Assembly (NCBI GenBank): GCA_947178155.1
Contig: CAMWXG010000013.1
Span: forward strand, 1 to 32,561
DNA: 32,561 nucleotides
Source: an uncultured Lachnoclostridium sp.
Lineage (GTDB): Bacteria > Bacillota > Clostridia > Lachnospirales > Lachnospiraceae
Reading direction: 5' to 3'
Numbering within the stretch: position 1 is the stretch's first letter; each line of letters starts with the position of its first letter. Under the pieces are notes generated by a model. It searched no databases, was not told the DNA's origin, and saw only the letters and a list, made by a program, of their open reading frames with translations. A program made the translations under genes and the position numbers. Positions 25,560 to 32,561 of the stretch are shown here, piece by piece.

Positions 25560-25586
25560 ATTTCGGCAACTTAAACATATATCTTA
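25560..25586 (-). promoter_or_regulatory. Predicted sigma-28 (SigD) promoter of the flagellar operon
   Basis: On the minus strand TAAG (25583-25586), a 15-base spacer and GCCGAAAT (25560-25567) closely match the flagellar sigma consensus TAAA-N15-GCCGATAT. It stands about 50 bases before the start of the giant gene and would control it, the flagellin and fliS as late flagellar genes. Confidence 0.7.
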
Positions 25587-25712
25587 ACCCCATAGTAGTA
25601 AAAGTAAAATTTAATAGGAATTGTCACAAAAGAAAGAATATAATAGAATATCTAAGAGAAACAATTTTCAAACCCTCTCTAATATTTCCTAAAAAAAATT
25701 CCACAATTAATA

Positions 25713-25741
25713 TTGACAAATAATTTTTACTGATATACAAT
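25713..25741 (+). promoter_or_regulatory. Sigma-A promoter of the T-box/thrS transcript
   Basis: A perfect TTGACA (25713-25718), a 17-base spacer and TACAAT (25736-25741). Transcription should begin near 25748, just ahead of the T-box leader. Confidence 0.8.
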
Positions 25742-25769
25742 ACTTAAACATAATTTAAAACAAAAATGC

Positions 25770-26025
25770 ATTGATGAGACGAGTAAGTTATGTAATGCAA
25801 TTCCAGAGAGAGATGACTGCTGAGAACATCTTATTGCACCTTAACCGAAGACTACCTCGGAGCGGCTCCAATCAAGTCCGGTATGATACCGTTATAATCA
25901 TTATAAGCTGCAATAAATACAGCATAAATAAGCTGGTGTTTATTGAAACAGGGTGGAACCGCGCTGCGATTAAAATGTAACGTCCCTTTGATATATTTTA
26001 CTTAAATATATCAAAGGCTTTTTTA
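25770..26025 (+). promoter_or_regulatory. T-box riboswitch leader of thrS
   Basis: Senses uncharged threonine tRNA and allows transcription only when charging is low. Elements in order: stem I with GACGAGTAAG (5' side) and CTCGG (3' side) pairing across the specifier loop; AGAGAGATGACTGCTGAG distal region; then the diagnostic T-box AGGGTGGAACCGCG at 25950-25963, whose UGGAACC pairs with the tRNA acceptor end. The terminator follows. The specifier is probably ACU in GAAGACUACC, a threonine codon; ACC next to it is the alternative. Specificity agrees with the thrS gene downstream. Confidence 0.92.
25985..26024 (+). terminator. T-box-controlled terminator
   Basis: Perfect 14-base arms CCTTTGATATATTT (25985-25998) and AAATATATCAAAGG (26004-26017) are followed by a T-run. 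It forms when threonine tRNA is charged; the antiterminator uses the preceding T-box. Confidence 0.9.
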
Positions 26026-26100
26026 TTTATAGCATAATTTTTTAGTAATATGATTTTGTAAAATTTGTGCACATTTATTATTGAATGGAGGAATATCATA

Positions 26101-27987
26101 ATGAAAATAACTTTAAAAGATGGTTCATGTAAAGAATATAGTTCAGCTATGTCTGTGTATGATATAGCACTTGATATAAGCGAAGGTCTGGCAAGAGCCG
26201 CCTGTGCTGCTGAAATTAATGGAAATACTGCTGACCTGCGTACAGTAATTGATTCTGACTGTGAATTAAACATTCTCACTTTTGACAGTGAAGGCGGCAA
26301 AAAAGCTTACAGACATACATGTGCTCATGTTATGGCAGAGGCAGTTAAAAATCTTTATCCTGAAGCAAAACTTACTATAGGGCCTGCTATTGACAATGGC
26401 TTTTATTATGACTTTGATATGCCAAGTCTTTCACGTGAAGACCTCGACAATATTGAAAAGGAAATGAAAAAAATAATTAAAAAAGGCGATAAGTTAAAAC
26501 GTTATACTCTTTCAAAGGAAGAAGCTATCAAACTTATGACAGAAAGAGATGAGCCTTATAAAGTTGAAATGATTAATGAGCATCCTGACAGTGATACATT
26601 TACCTTTTATCAACAAGGTGATTTTATCGAATTCTGTGCCGGCCCCCACCTTATGAGTACAAAACAGATTAAGGCTTTTAAGCTCACATCTTCTTCTGGC
26701 GCATATTGGAGAGGTGACGAACACAATAAGATGCTTACACGTATTTATGGTACTGCATTTAATAAAAAAGCTGACCTTGAGGAATACCTTGCATATCTGG
26801 AAGAAATAAAATACCGTGACCACAATAGACTTGGACGTGACATGGACTTATTCACTACTGTAGATGTAATAGGTCAGGGACTTCCTCTTTTTATGCCAAA
26901 AGGCACGAAAATGATACAAAAATTGCAGAGGTGGATTGAGGATTTAGAGGATAATGAATGGGGATATGTAAGAACAAGGACACCTCTTATGGCAAAATCT
27001 GATTTATATAAAATCTCTGACCATTGGGGACATTATAAAGAAGGCATGTTTATACTTGGTGAAGATGATGAAGACGAAGAAGGCAACAGCGTATCTGGCA
27101 ATGAAATTTTTGCATTGCGTCCTATGACATGTCCTTTCCAGTATTATGTATATAAAACAAGGCAAAAATCTTATCGTGACCTTCCTTACAGAATGGGTGA
27201 AACATCTACTATTTTCCGCAATGAAGAGTCAGGTGAGATGCATGGACTTACACGTGTACGCCAATTTACGATATCTGAGGGACATCTTATATGTACACCT
27301 GAACAAATTGCAGATGAATTTAAAGGTTGTGTAGAACTTGCAAGATACTGTCTTAAAACACTTGGTCTTGAAGAGGATGTAACTTATCGTATGTCTAAGT
27401 GGGACCCGGAGCATCCTGATAAATATCTTGGCAGTGCTGATGAATGGGATACTGTTGAAGATGCAATGCGCAAAATCCTTGATGATATAGGACTTGAATA
27501 TACAGAAGAAGCCGGAGAAGCTGCTTTTTACGGCCCTAAACTTGACATTCAGGCTAAAAATGTGTATGGCAAGGAAGACACTATGATAACAGTACAGCTT
27601 GACATGTTCCTTGCAGAACGTTTTGATATGTATTATATAGATGAAAATGGTGAAAAGAAACGTCCTTATATTATTCACAGAACATCTATGGGTTGTTATG
27701 AACGCACGCTTGCATGGCTTATCGAAAAATATGCAGGTAAATTCCCTACATGGCTTTGCCCTGAGCAGGTACGTGTGCTGCCTATTTCAGAAAAATATGA
27801 GGATTACGCAAAAAAAGTTCTTTCTGAGCTTAAAAAGAATGGCATAGATGCAACAATAGACAACCGTTCTGAAAAAATCGGATATAAGATACGTGAAGCA
27901 CGTTTAGACAAACTTCCTTATATGCTTGTTGTTGGAGCTAATGAAGAAAGCTCTGGAAAGGTATCTGTAAGAAGTCGTTTTGCCTGA
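26101..27987 (+). CDS. thrS: Threonyl-tRNA synthetase, C-terminus cut by an in-frame TGA
   Basis: Charges threonine onto tRNA-Thr and edits mischarged serine. From the ATG at 26101 (GGAGG nine bases upstream) the protein has 628 residues. A TGS domain (1-60) precedes the editing domain with H72, H76, C179 and H183 (HTCAH, FCAGPH). The class II catalytic core has the zinc cysteine in RPMTCPFQ, motif 2 RNEESGEMHGLTRVRQFT and the zinc histidine in EGHLIC, and a later IIHRTSMGCYERT carrying the third zinc ligand. The anticodon-binding domain stops at VSVRSRFA with a TGA at 27985-27987. The same frame continues for 32 more plausible codons to TAA at 28084-28086. The product is therefore either truncated by one helix or restored by readthrough, or the TGA is a sequencing error. 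Confidence 0.95.
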   Translation: MKITLKDGSCKEYSSAMSVYDIALDISEGLARAACAAEINGNTADLRTVIDSDCELNILTFDSEGGKKAYRHTCAHVMAEAVKNLYPEAKLTIGPAIDNGFYYDFDMPSLSREDLDNIEKEMKKIIKKGDKLKRYTLSKEEAIKLMTERDEPYKVEMINEHPDSDTFTFYQQGDFIEFCAGPHLMSTKQIKAFKLTSSSGAYWRGDEHNKMLTRIYGTAFNKKADLEEYLAYLEEIKYRDHNRLGRDMDLFTTVDVIGQGLPLFMPKGTKMIQKLQRWIEDLEDNEWGYVRTRTPLMAKSDLYKISDHWGHYKEGMFILGEDDEDEEGNSVSGNEIFALRPMTCPFQYYVYKTRQKSYRDLPYRMGETSTIFRNEESGEMHGLTRVRQFTISEGHLICTPEQIADEFKGCVELARYCLKTLGLEEDVTYRMSKWDPEHPDKYLGSADEWDTVEDAMRKILDDIGLEYTEEAGEAAFYGPKLDIQAKNVYGKEDTMITVQLDMFLAERFDMYYIDENGEKKRPYIIHRTSMGCYERTLAWLIEKYAGKFPTWLCPEQVRVLPISEKYEDYAKKVLSELKKNGIDATIDNRSEKIGYKIREARLDKLPYMLVVGANEESSGKVSVRSRFA

Positions 27988-28086
27988 GATGAAGGTCAGA
28001 AAGATTTATTTTTTTTTATTGAAGATATATGCAGAGAAATCCGCACAAAAGAAATAAGAGTTGAAGAAGAAACAGCGCAAAATTAA
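27988..28086 (+). other. In-frame continuation of thrS after the TGA (C-terminal tail)
   Basis: Starting right after the TGA the frame reads DEGQKDLFFFIEDICREI and continues with RTKEIRVEEETAQN, then TAA. This looks like the expected last helix of a ThrRS anticodon-binding domain, where relatives typically read RSRFAGDEG at this point; the TGA would replace a Gly codon (GGA to TGA, one base). The tail also holds a run of nine T (28009-28017) that encodes an odd FFF, which could be a second defect. No start codon or ribosome site supports a separate gene. Confidence 0.75.
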
Positions 28087-28150
28087 AAAAACAAAATCAA
28101 AAAAACAATAGCACAATACTAAAAACATCAAAAAATTTTAAAATTCCATA

Positions 28151-28196
28151 AGAGCGTATATGAAAATTTTTGAAAATAAATTTCCATATACGCTCT
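28151..28196. terminator. Hairpin between thrS and the EAL-domain gene
   Basis: Perfect 12-base arms AGAGCGTATATG (28151-28162) and CATATACGCTCT (28185-28196). It lies between convergent genes, only about 7 bases from the stop of the minus-strand gene. The flanks are U-rich on the minus strand rather than ideal T-runs, but the position and the perfect stem suggest termination, mainly for thrS and the EAL gene. Confidence 0.65.
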
Positions 28197-28202
28197 AAAT
28201 CA

Positions 28203-30332
28203 TTAAATATTGCTTTTATTGGTATTTTTATCACTATTCATCCTTGCATTTTTAAATGCCATTATTACATTCTGTACACGATGAAAGATAATTCTTACAT
28301 TATAAGGCTTTTCCACGAAATCAGTAGCCCCAAGCTCAAATGACTTCTCAACACTCTTATCACCGCCCTGTGATGTTACAATAATTGGCATATTGCTGTA
28401 TTTATCATCTAACCTAAGCTGCTTCATAAGTGTAAATCCGTCCATAACAGGCATTACAAGGTCGAGCATTATAACCTCAATATCTTTATAATTCTCCTTT
28501 ATGTATTCAAATGCCTCTGCTCCATTTTCCTTTTCTATTATCTTAAAATACCCTTCAAATGACTCCCTGAGTATTTTACGATTAAGCGCAAGATCATCTA
28601 CTATAAGCATTATTCCTTGTGACTTTTTAAACCTAAGTTCTTCTATATCCGTTGAAGCGTCTGTACTATCACAATCTACATTGTGTTTAAGCATATATGC
28701 TTCAAACTCATCTGGCGGCATTGGCTTTGCATAATAATATCCCTGTACAAAATTGCAATCCATATTACGAAGCATTTGTATCTGCTCCTCTGTCTCAATA
28801 CCCTCTGCAACTACTGCATAGTCCATCCACTTAGCCAGACCTATAATAAAACTTAAGATACTATTACTATTTAAACTTAAATCTCCCTGAACAAACCCCA
28901 TATCAAGTTTTAAAATATCAATAGGCAGCTCATTTAACATATTAAGTGACGAATAACCAGAACCGAAATCGTCCATTTCAATAACAAAACCAATAAGTTT
29001 TAGTTTTTTTACAGTTTCAATAATCTGCTGCGGATTCTCGGTATATGCGGTTTCAGTAATCTCAAGGTGCAGATGCTCTGGTTCAAGATGATGTCTGTTA
29101 ATTATGTCAAGTATTATCTCTATAAAATCGGGGTTATATATATCTGTTCTTGATACATTTACTGAAACAGGAACTATTGGATATCCATTCTTTATCCATT
29201 CTTCAATGTATGAACATGTTGTATCCCACACAAACTTATCAAGCTCAGTAATAAAACCATTCTTTTCAAAAAGTTGTATAAATTCAGCAGGATTCATAAA
29301 GCCTTTTGTAGGATGATTCCAACGCACAAGTGCCTCTGCTCCTGCAACTCTTTCTGAATTAAGATCATACTTTGGCTGAAAATACACCTTAAACTGTTTC
29401 TCTTTAAGTGCATCTTCCATACAATTGACAATTTCCTGTTCATAAACCTGCTGTTCCCAAATCTTTTTATCATAGAAAGCAATGTGTTTGCCATATTTAC
29501 CCTTAATCGTATCAACTGTAAGAATCGCACGATTGCACATTGCATGTACTGACATTGTCCTGTCTTCTATTTTATATATTCCAAATCTTATTCTTATAGT
29601 CATATTTACAGGAAAATCATTTATAATATTTACTATTGATTCAAGATTATCCTTAAGAGAATCTTCATCATACTTTAAAAATAGTATAAAATGATCTGCC
29701 TCCATACGTCCGCACAATTCATCTTTACTTATAAAATGCTTAAATACCCTTGCCATATAGACAAGAATATTACTCCCCGCATTTTCCCCAAATAAATCTT
29801 TCAATAATTGAAAATTCTCCATATCTGAATATACAATAGCATATTCAGTATCAGGATATTCTTCTAAAAGCTGTGCTGCCTTGCTGCAAAATACTTCCTC
29901 TGAATACAGTCCTGTCAAAGGGTCCTTTTTTGAATGCTGTCCTGTAGAAACATTTTCCCTTAAATCTATAATATTATTTAAACGCTTCTGTACTATCACA
30001 GGGTTATATGGTTTCCTTAAAAAATCACTTGCCCCCATAGATAATGCATCAATCTCTGCTTCCTCATCTCCAGCACCTGATGTCACAATTACAGGCACTC
30101 TTTTAATGTACCCTTTTCTTTTCATTTCATGCAAAAATGCATATCCCGCCTGCTCATCATTAGTAACATCCAGTATTACAGCTGCAAAATTATCAATATC
30201 AGTTTCTATCTTCCTAACTATATTATCTGTATCATCGCTTTCTATGATAATATAATCATCTCTTAAAAGTTCTGCCATACTGTCTCTGTCATAAATATTA
30301 TCATCAATAATAAGCACTGACTTCTTATTCAT
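28203..30332 (-). CDS. REC-GGDEF(degenerate)-EAL-REC cyclic-di-GMP phosphodiesterase
   Basis: A 709-residue cytoplasmic signalling protein. First receiver: D10-D11, phospho-acceptor D55 (ILDVTND) and K107 in RKPYN. GGDEF region about 133-290, but the active motif reads EADHF (211-215) in place of GGDEF, so it is not expected to make c-di-GMP. EAL domain about 298-550 keeps E333 (EALVRW), the EITE glutamate at about 424, DDFGSGYSS (454-462), KLD and AEGIE, so it should hydrolyse c-di-GMP to pGpG. Second receiver: D579-D580, D624 in LDLVMP, K-P-Y near the end. The ATG at 30332 begins MNKKSVLII. It stands close to flagellar genes, fitting a role in the switch from sessile to motile life. The two receivers imply input from one or two kinases, none being encoded alongside. 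Confidence 0.92.
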   Translation of the reverse strand: MNKKSVLIIDDNIYDRDSMAELLRDDYIIIESDDTDNIVRKIETDIDNFAAVILDVTNDEQAGYAFLHEMKRKGYIKRVPVIVTSGAGDEEAEIDALSMGASDFLRKPYNPVIVQKRLNNIIDLRENVSTGQHSKKDPLTGLYSEEVFCSKAAQLLEEYPDTEYAIVYSDMENFQLLKDLFGENAGSNILVYMARVFKHFISKDELCGRMEADHFILFLKYDEDSLKDNLESIVNIINDFPVNMTIRIRFGIYKIEDRTMSVHAMCNRAILTVDTIKGKYGKHIAFYDKKIWEQQVYEQEIVNCMEDALKEKQFKVYFQPKYDLNSERVAGAEALVRWNHPTKGFMNPAEFIQLFEKNGFITELDKFVWDTTCSYIEEWIKNGYPIVPVSVNVSRTDIYNPDFIEIILDIINRHHLEPEHLHLEITETAYTENPQQIIETVKKLKLIGFVIEMDDFGSGYSSLNMLNELPIDILKLDMGFVQGDLSLNSNSILSFIIGLAKWMDYAVVAEGIETEEQIQMLRNMDCNFVQGYYYAKPMPPDEFEAYMLKHNVDCDSTDASTDIEELRFKKSQGIMLIVDDLALNRKILRESFEGYFKIIEKENGAEAFEYIKENYKDIEVIMLDLVMPVMDGFTLMKQLRLDDKYSNMPIIVTSQGGDKSVEKSFELGATDFVEKPYNVRIIFHRVQNVIMAFKNARMNSDKNTNKSNI

Positions 30333-30394
30333 ATATTAGCTCACCCCTTTTTAGTAAAATCAACCCCATATATCAACCTTTATATTTAAATATC

Positions 30395-31345
30395 TTATAA
30401 AACTATTATATATGCTATTATTGCAAACATTATCTGCAATATAACAAATCTGAATACAACCTGTGTATCTGACCATCCCTTATTCTTTCTTGCATGGTCA
30501 TGAAGCGGTGTTCTTGTATTTACAAGGATAGATATTTTCAAAAACCTTTTTAAAGATACCTTAATAAGTCCAAGCCCGCCATCAAAAATTAATACTATTG
30601 CAAGTAAAATATAAATAAGCGGCTGTCCTGTCTTCATAGCAATTACTGCTATATAAAATCCTAATGCTCTCGAGCCTGCATCTCCCATAAGCATACTGCT
30701 TGGTTTTGAATTAAAATACAAATATGCAAGAAGGACTGCAACAAACATAAAATCAGCAATTACATAATATCCAAGTTCCTTTGCAAAAATCACCGTAAAT
30801 GATGATATTACAACACAGCACAAACTTGCACAAAGCCCATCAACACCATCGCTGCAATTTGTTACATTTATAGACACCCACAAAAGAATAATTCCAAGCA
30901 CAAAATAAACCGGATAAGGTATATCAATAACCATATTGCATATATGTATCTGCGAAGAATTATAGTTTAAAAAATTCCACATTGTAAGTATTGCAAGTAT
31001 CAAATCTATTGCACCCTTCTTATACTCATTCCATGGTGTATTTGATGCATCATCAAGATAACCACTTAACATAATTGCCAGAAGAAGTATGCAGTATATA
31101 ATATACTCTGTGCTAATAGGCATAAACAAAAATGAACATATTACAAAGACAGAAACAAATGTAAGACCTACCCCTCTTGTCTTCCCCTTTGATAATGCAC
31201 CATCCACTGCAAAATCTCTTCCCTGATCAGTCGGCAGAAACGGAAATGGAAATTTAAGCCCCAGAAAAGCGAGTAAAAAAGCAACAAGTATTCCTGCCAC
31301 TGCTATTTGATTAGGTTCCAGAAATTCATTTAAAATGTTATACAT
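30395..31345 (-). CDS. MraY-like phospho-N-acetylmuramoyl-pentapeptide transferase family protein
   Basis: A polytopic (about ten segments) membrane enzyme of the UDP-sugar-1-phosphate:undecaprenyl-phosphate transferase family. Catalytic features: Asp pair in GYLDDAS (D98, D99), NCSDGVDG (N163, D166, D169), LMGDAGS (219-225) and the C-terminal HDHARK (282-287, with KGWSDTQVVFRF) like the MraY cytoplasmic loop. The N-terminal region has LPTDQGRDF and GKTRGVGLTFV, in place of the canonical TPTMGG, a form I associate with Lachnospiraceae MraY-like enzymes. It is 316 residues, close to MraY (about 320-360). It lies far from a division/cell-wall gene cluster, so it may be the sole MraY, or a second enzyme making another lipid-linked sugar. 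AGGAGG lies before the ATG. Confidence 0.85.
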   Translation of the reverse strand: MYNILNEFLEPNQIAVAGILVAFLLAFLGLKFPFPFLPTDQGRDFAVDGALSKGKTRGVGLTFVSVFVICSFLFMPISTEYIIYCILLLAIMLSGYLDDASNTPWNEYKKGAIDLILAILTMWNFLNYNSSQIHICNMVIDIPYPVYFVLGIILLWVSINVTNCSDGVDGLCASLCCVVISSFTVIFAKELGYYVIADFMFVAVLLAYLYFNSKPSSMLMGDAGSRALGFYIAVIAMKTGQPLIYILLAIVLIFDGGLGLIKVSLKRFLKISILVNTRTPLHDHARKNKGWSDTQVVFRFVILQIMFAIIAYIIVL

Positions 31346-31636
31346 CTTTTTGCCTCCTGTAATACTAAATATCTATACTATACACTATTTGCCGCATAAA
31401 TCCAAGCATAAAGTGCAATATTTGCTATATTTCATTTTAGTTCCTTAAGTTTCTTTGTATAAATTATTACAGACACCTGTTTAATTACAGATGCCTGCCC
31501 ATACATTATTAAATAATAAAAAAGCCTGTTTTGGCTCGTAAATCGATTATAGGAAGTGTTTTTACTTTCTATAATATTATTTTATTCATATAACAGTCTT
31601 TACATTCATAATAATATCATATTTGTCCTAATCTAT
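31346..31636. other. Intergenic region, hairpins only
   Basis: No gene is supported. It contains a 12-base inverted repeat with one mismatch (31546-31557 with 31564-31575, loop GTTTTT) and a short minus-strand stem AGCC-AAAACA-GGCT (31523-31536) followed by TTTTTTATT. The latter is a weak candidate terminator for the downstream sensor-kinase gene. Confidence 0.45.
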
Positions 31637-32530
31637 CTACTCCCTAAATGTTAATATTATTATAAATATATTATCTTTACATTCCGCCCTTATATTACCT
31701 CCAATTCTCTCTGTCAGTTCATTTGCAATAGCGAGCCCAAGCCCTGTAGATACTTTGCTCCTTGCATCATCTGCTTTATAAAATCTGTCAAACACCTGAC
31801 TGATATCTATATTATCTGAGTTTTCAATATTATTTTCACATATAAACTCAATACCTCCAGCAATTATCCTATAATGCATTTTTATCATGCCATTTCCATG
31901 AAGTATCGCATTTTTAATTATATTTGAAAGTATACGTCTTACTGCTGTTTCATTACATGATATAAATAATGACTCTTCACATATATCAAGTTCCGGTTTT
32001 ATCCCCCTTTTCTTAAATTCTCCATAAAAAGAAAAAATAATTTCAAGTACAAGTTTTGTAAAATCATACTTTCGGATTTCAATTTTATATTCCTCGTTTT
32101 TCAATCTCGTATATGTAAAAAGTTCATCTAAAAGTTCTGTAAGCTCCTTAAGCTTTCCATCTATCACAGCCATATACTCTTTTTTCTTTCCCTCATCCTC
32201 CTGACCTGACAAAAGTTCAAAATACCCTTTAAGTGAAGTAAGCGGTGTCCTTATATCATGTGATACATTGGTAAGAGCAGCCTTCAAATGCATATCTTTT
32301 TTTCTCATATCCAACTTTTCTCTTCTATGTCGTTCATTTAACTCATTAATATTATCTATAAGACTTAAAATTTCACTTTGCATAATATCAGAAGATATAA
32401 ATATATTTGTTTCGTTTTCTCTTATAAAGTCCATTTGGCGGCAAATATCAGATATCTGCCGCCTGTATAAAATATATTTTGACGAAATAAATATAAGTAA
32501 AAAACTTAAGATAATAATAAAATATACCAT
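31637..32530 (-). CDS. Sensor histidine kinase, small (intramembrane-sensing type)
   Basis: A 297-residue kinase. A hydrophobic N-terminus (about 2-22) is the only clear membrane segment and no extracytoplasmic sensor is seen. After a linker, the dimerisation domain has H91 in NVSHDIRTPLTS, and the ATPase domain has IIKNAILHG (N box), then FDRFYKADDARSK and STGLGLAI (G box). The F-box FDRFYK and size recall VanS/BceS-like kinases. GAGGAAAAA precedes the ATG at 32530. A TGA at 32541-32543 in the minus direction, 13 bases upstream of the ATG, may be the stop of a response-regulator gene that lies beyond the right edge, but only a few codons are visible and I do not call it. Confidence 0.92.
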   Translation of the reverse strand: MVYFIIILSFLLIFISSKYILYRRQISDICRQMDFIRENETNIFISSDIMQSEILSLIDNINELNERHRREKLDMRKKDMHLKAALTNVSHDIRTPLTSLKGYFELLSGQEDEGKKKEYMAVIDGKLKELTELLDELFTYTRLKNEEYKIEIRKYDFTKLVLEIIFSFYGEFKKRGIKPELDICEESLFISCNETAVRRILSNIIKNAILHGNGMIKMHYRIIAGGIEFICENNIENSDNIDISQVFDRFYKADDARSKVSTGLGLAIANELTERIGGNIRAECKDNIFIIILTFRE

Positions 32531-32561
32531 TTATTTTTCCTCATATAATTAAGATGCACAC

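Noticed and set aside
25771-25980. 69-codon plus-strand ORF
   Set aside because: It coincides with the T-box leader, which has all its diagnostic RNA elements; coding is not supported.
26101-28086. UGA recoded as glycine throughout this organism
   Set aside because: TGA serves as a normal stop in other genes of the window, and a single in-frame case is better explained by mutation, readthrough or error.
32541-32561. End of a response-regulator gene at the right edge
   Set aside because: Only six codons before a TGA are visible, too few to identify; expected from context but not supported.

Overview
The window looks like a chromosome segment from a low-GC, Gram-positive, motile anaerobe, most likely a gut Lachnospiraceae (Lachnospira/Eubacterium/Roseburia-like). 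I infer this from the AT-rich composition, strong AGGAGG-type ribosome sites, a Gram-positive lipoprotein signal, a T-box leader on thrS, flagellin genes with FliS, an oxygen-sensitive radical-SAM sulfatase-maturating enzyme, and an atypical MraY-like enzyme. The genus is inference only. I see no tRNA, rRNA, insertion sequence, prophage or CRISPR array.

Layout. (1) Bases 1-7115, minus strand: a sulfate-ester utilisation cluster. In transcription order it encodes an SsuB/TauB-type ATPase, a permease, a binding lipoprotein, a cytoplasmic Cys-type sulfatase, a LacI-family regulator and the anaerobic sulfatase-maturating enzyme, which runs off the left edge. A cre/LacI-like operator lies in front of the cluster and a large palindrome overlaps the promoter of the regulator gene. 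(2) 7233-8437, plus: an orphan adenine-N6 DNA methyltransferase of the Dam/D12 type, enlarged in its N-terminal half. (3) 8446-10206, minus: glutamate racemase and a DRE-TIM-type aldolase. (4) 10269-11427, minus: a short divergent flagellin whose leader holds a long rod-like structured RNA resembling 6S RNA. (5) 11487-14640: an OmpR/histidine-kinase pair, divergent from a secreted Ig-like (Big_2) protein. (6) 14716-17592, minus: RfbD and RfbC of dTDP-rhamnose synthesis, then a MerR-like coiled-coil protein with a membrane-protein partner. (7) 17895-19977, plus: rhomboid protease, a flavodoxin-like/SCP2 fusion and a HIT protein. (8) 20104-25586, minus: a late flagellar operon with a sigma-28 type promoter, encoding a 1133-residue protein with a FliK-like tail, a full-length flagellin and FliS. 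(9) 25713-28086, plus: T-box-controlled thrS carrying an in-frame UGA that cuts off about 32 otherwise well-conserved-looking C-terminal codons. (10) 28203-32530, minus: a REC-degenerate GGDEF-EAL-REC c-di-GMP phosphodiesterase, an MraY-like transferase and a second sensor kinase.

How the parts work together. The first cluster reads as one pathway: import of an organosulfur compound, intracellular hydrolysis of the sulfate ester, activation of the sulfatase by formylglycine formation, and control by a LacI-type sensor. The flagellin, FliS, FliK-like and c-di-GMP genes form a motility theme. The items most worth a second look are the sulfate-ester cluster, the 6S-like RNA fused to a flagellin transcript, the thrS UGA, and the giant flagellar-operon protein.
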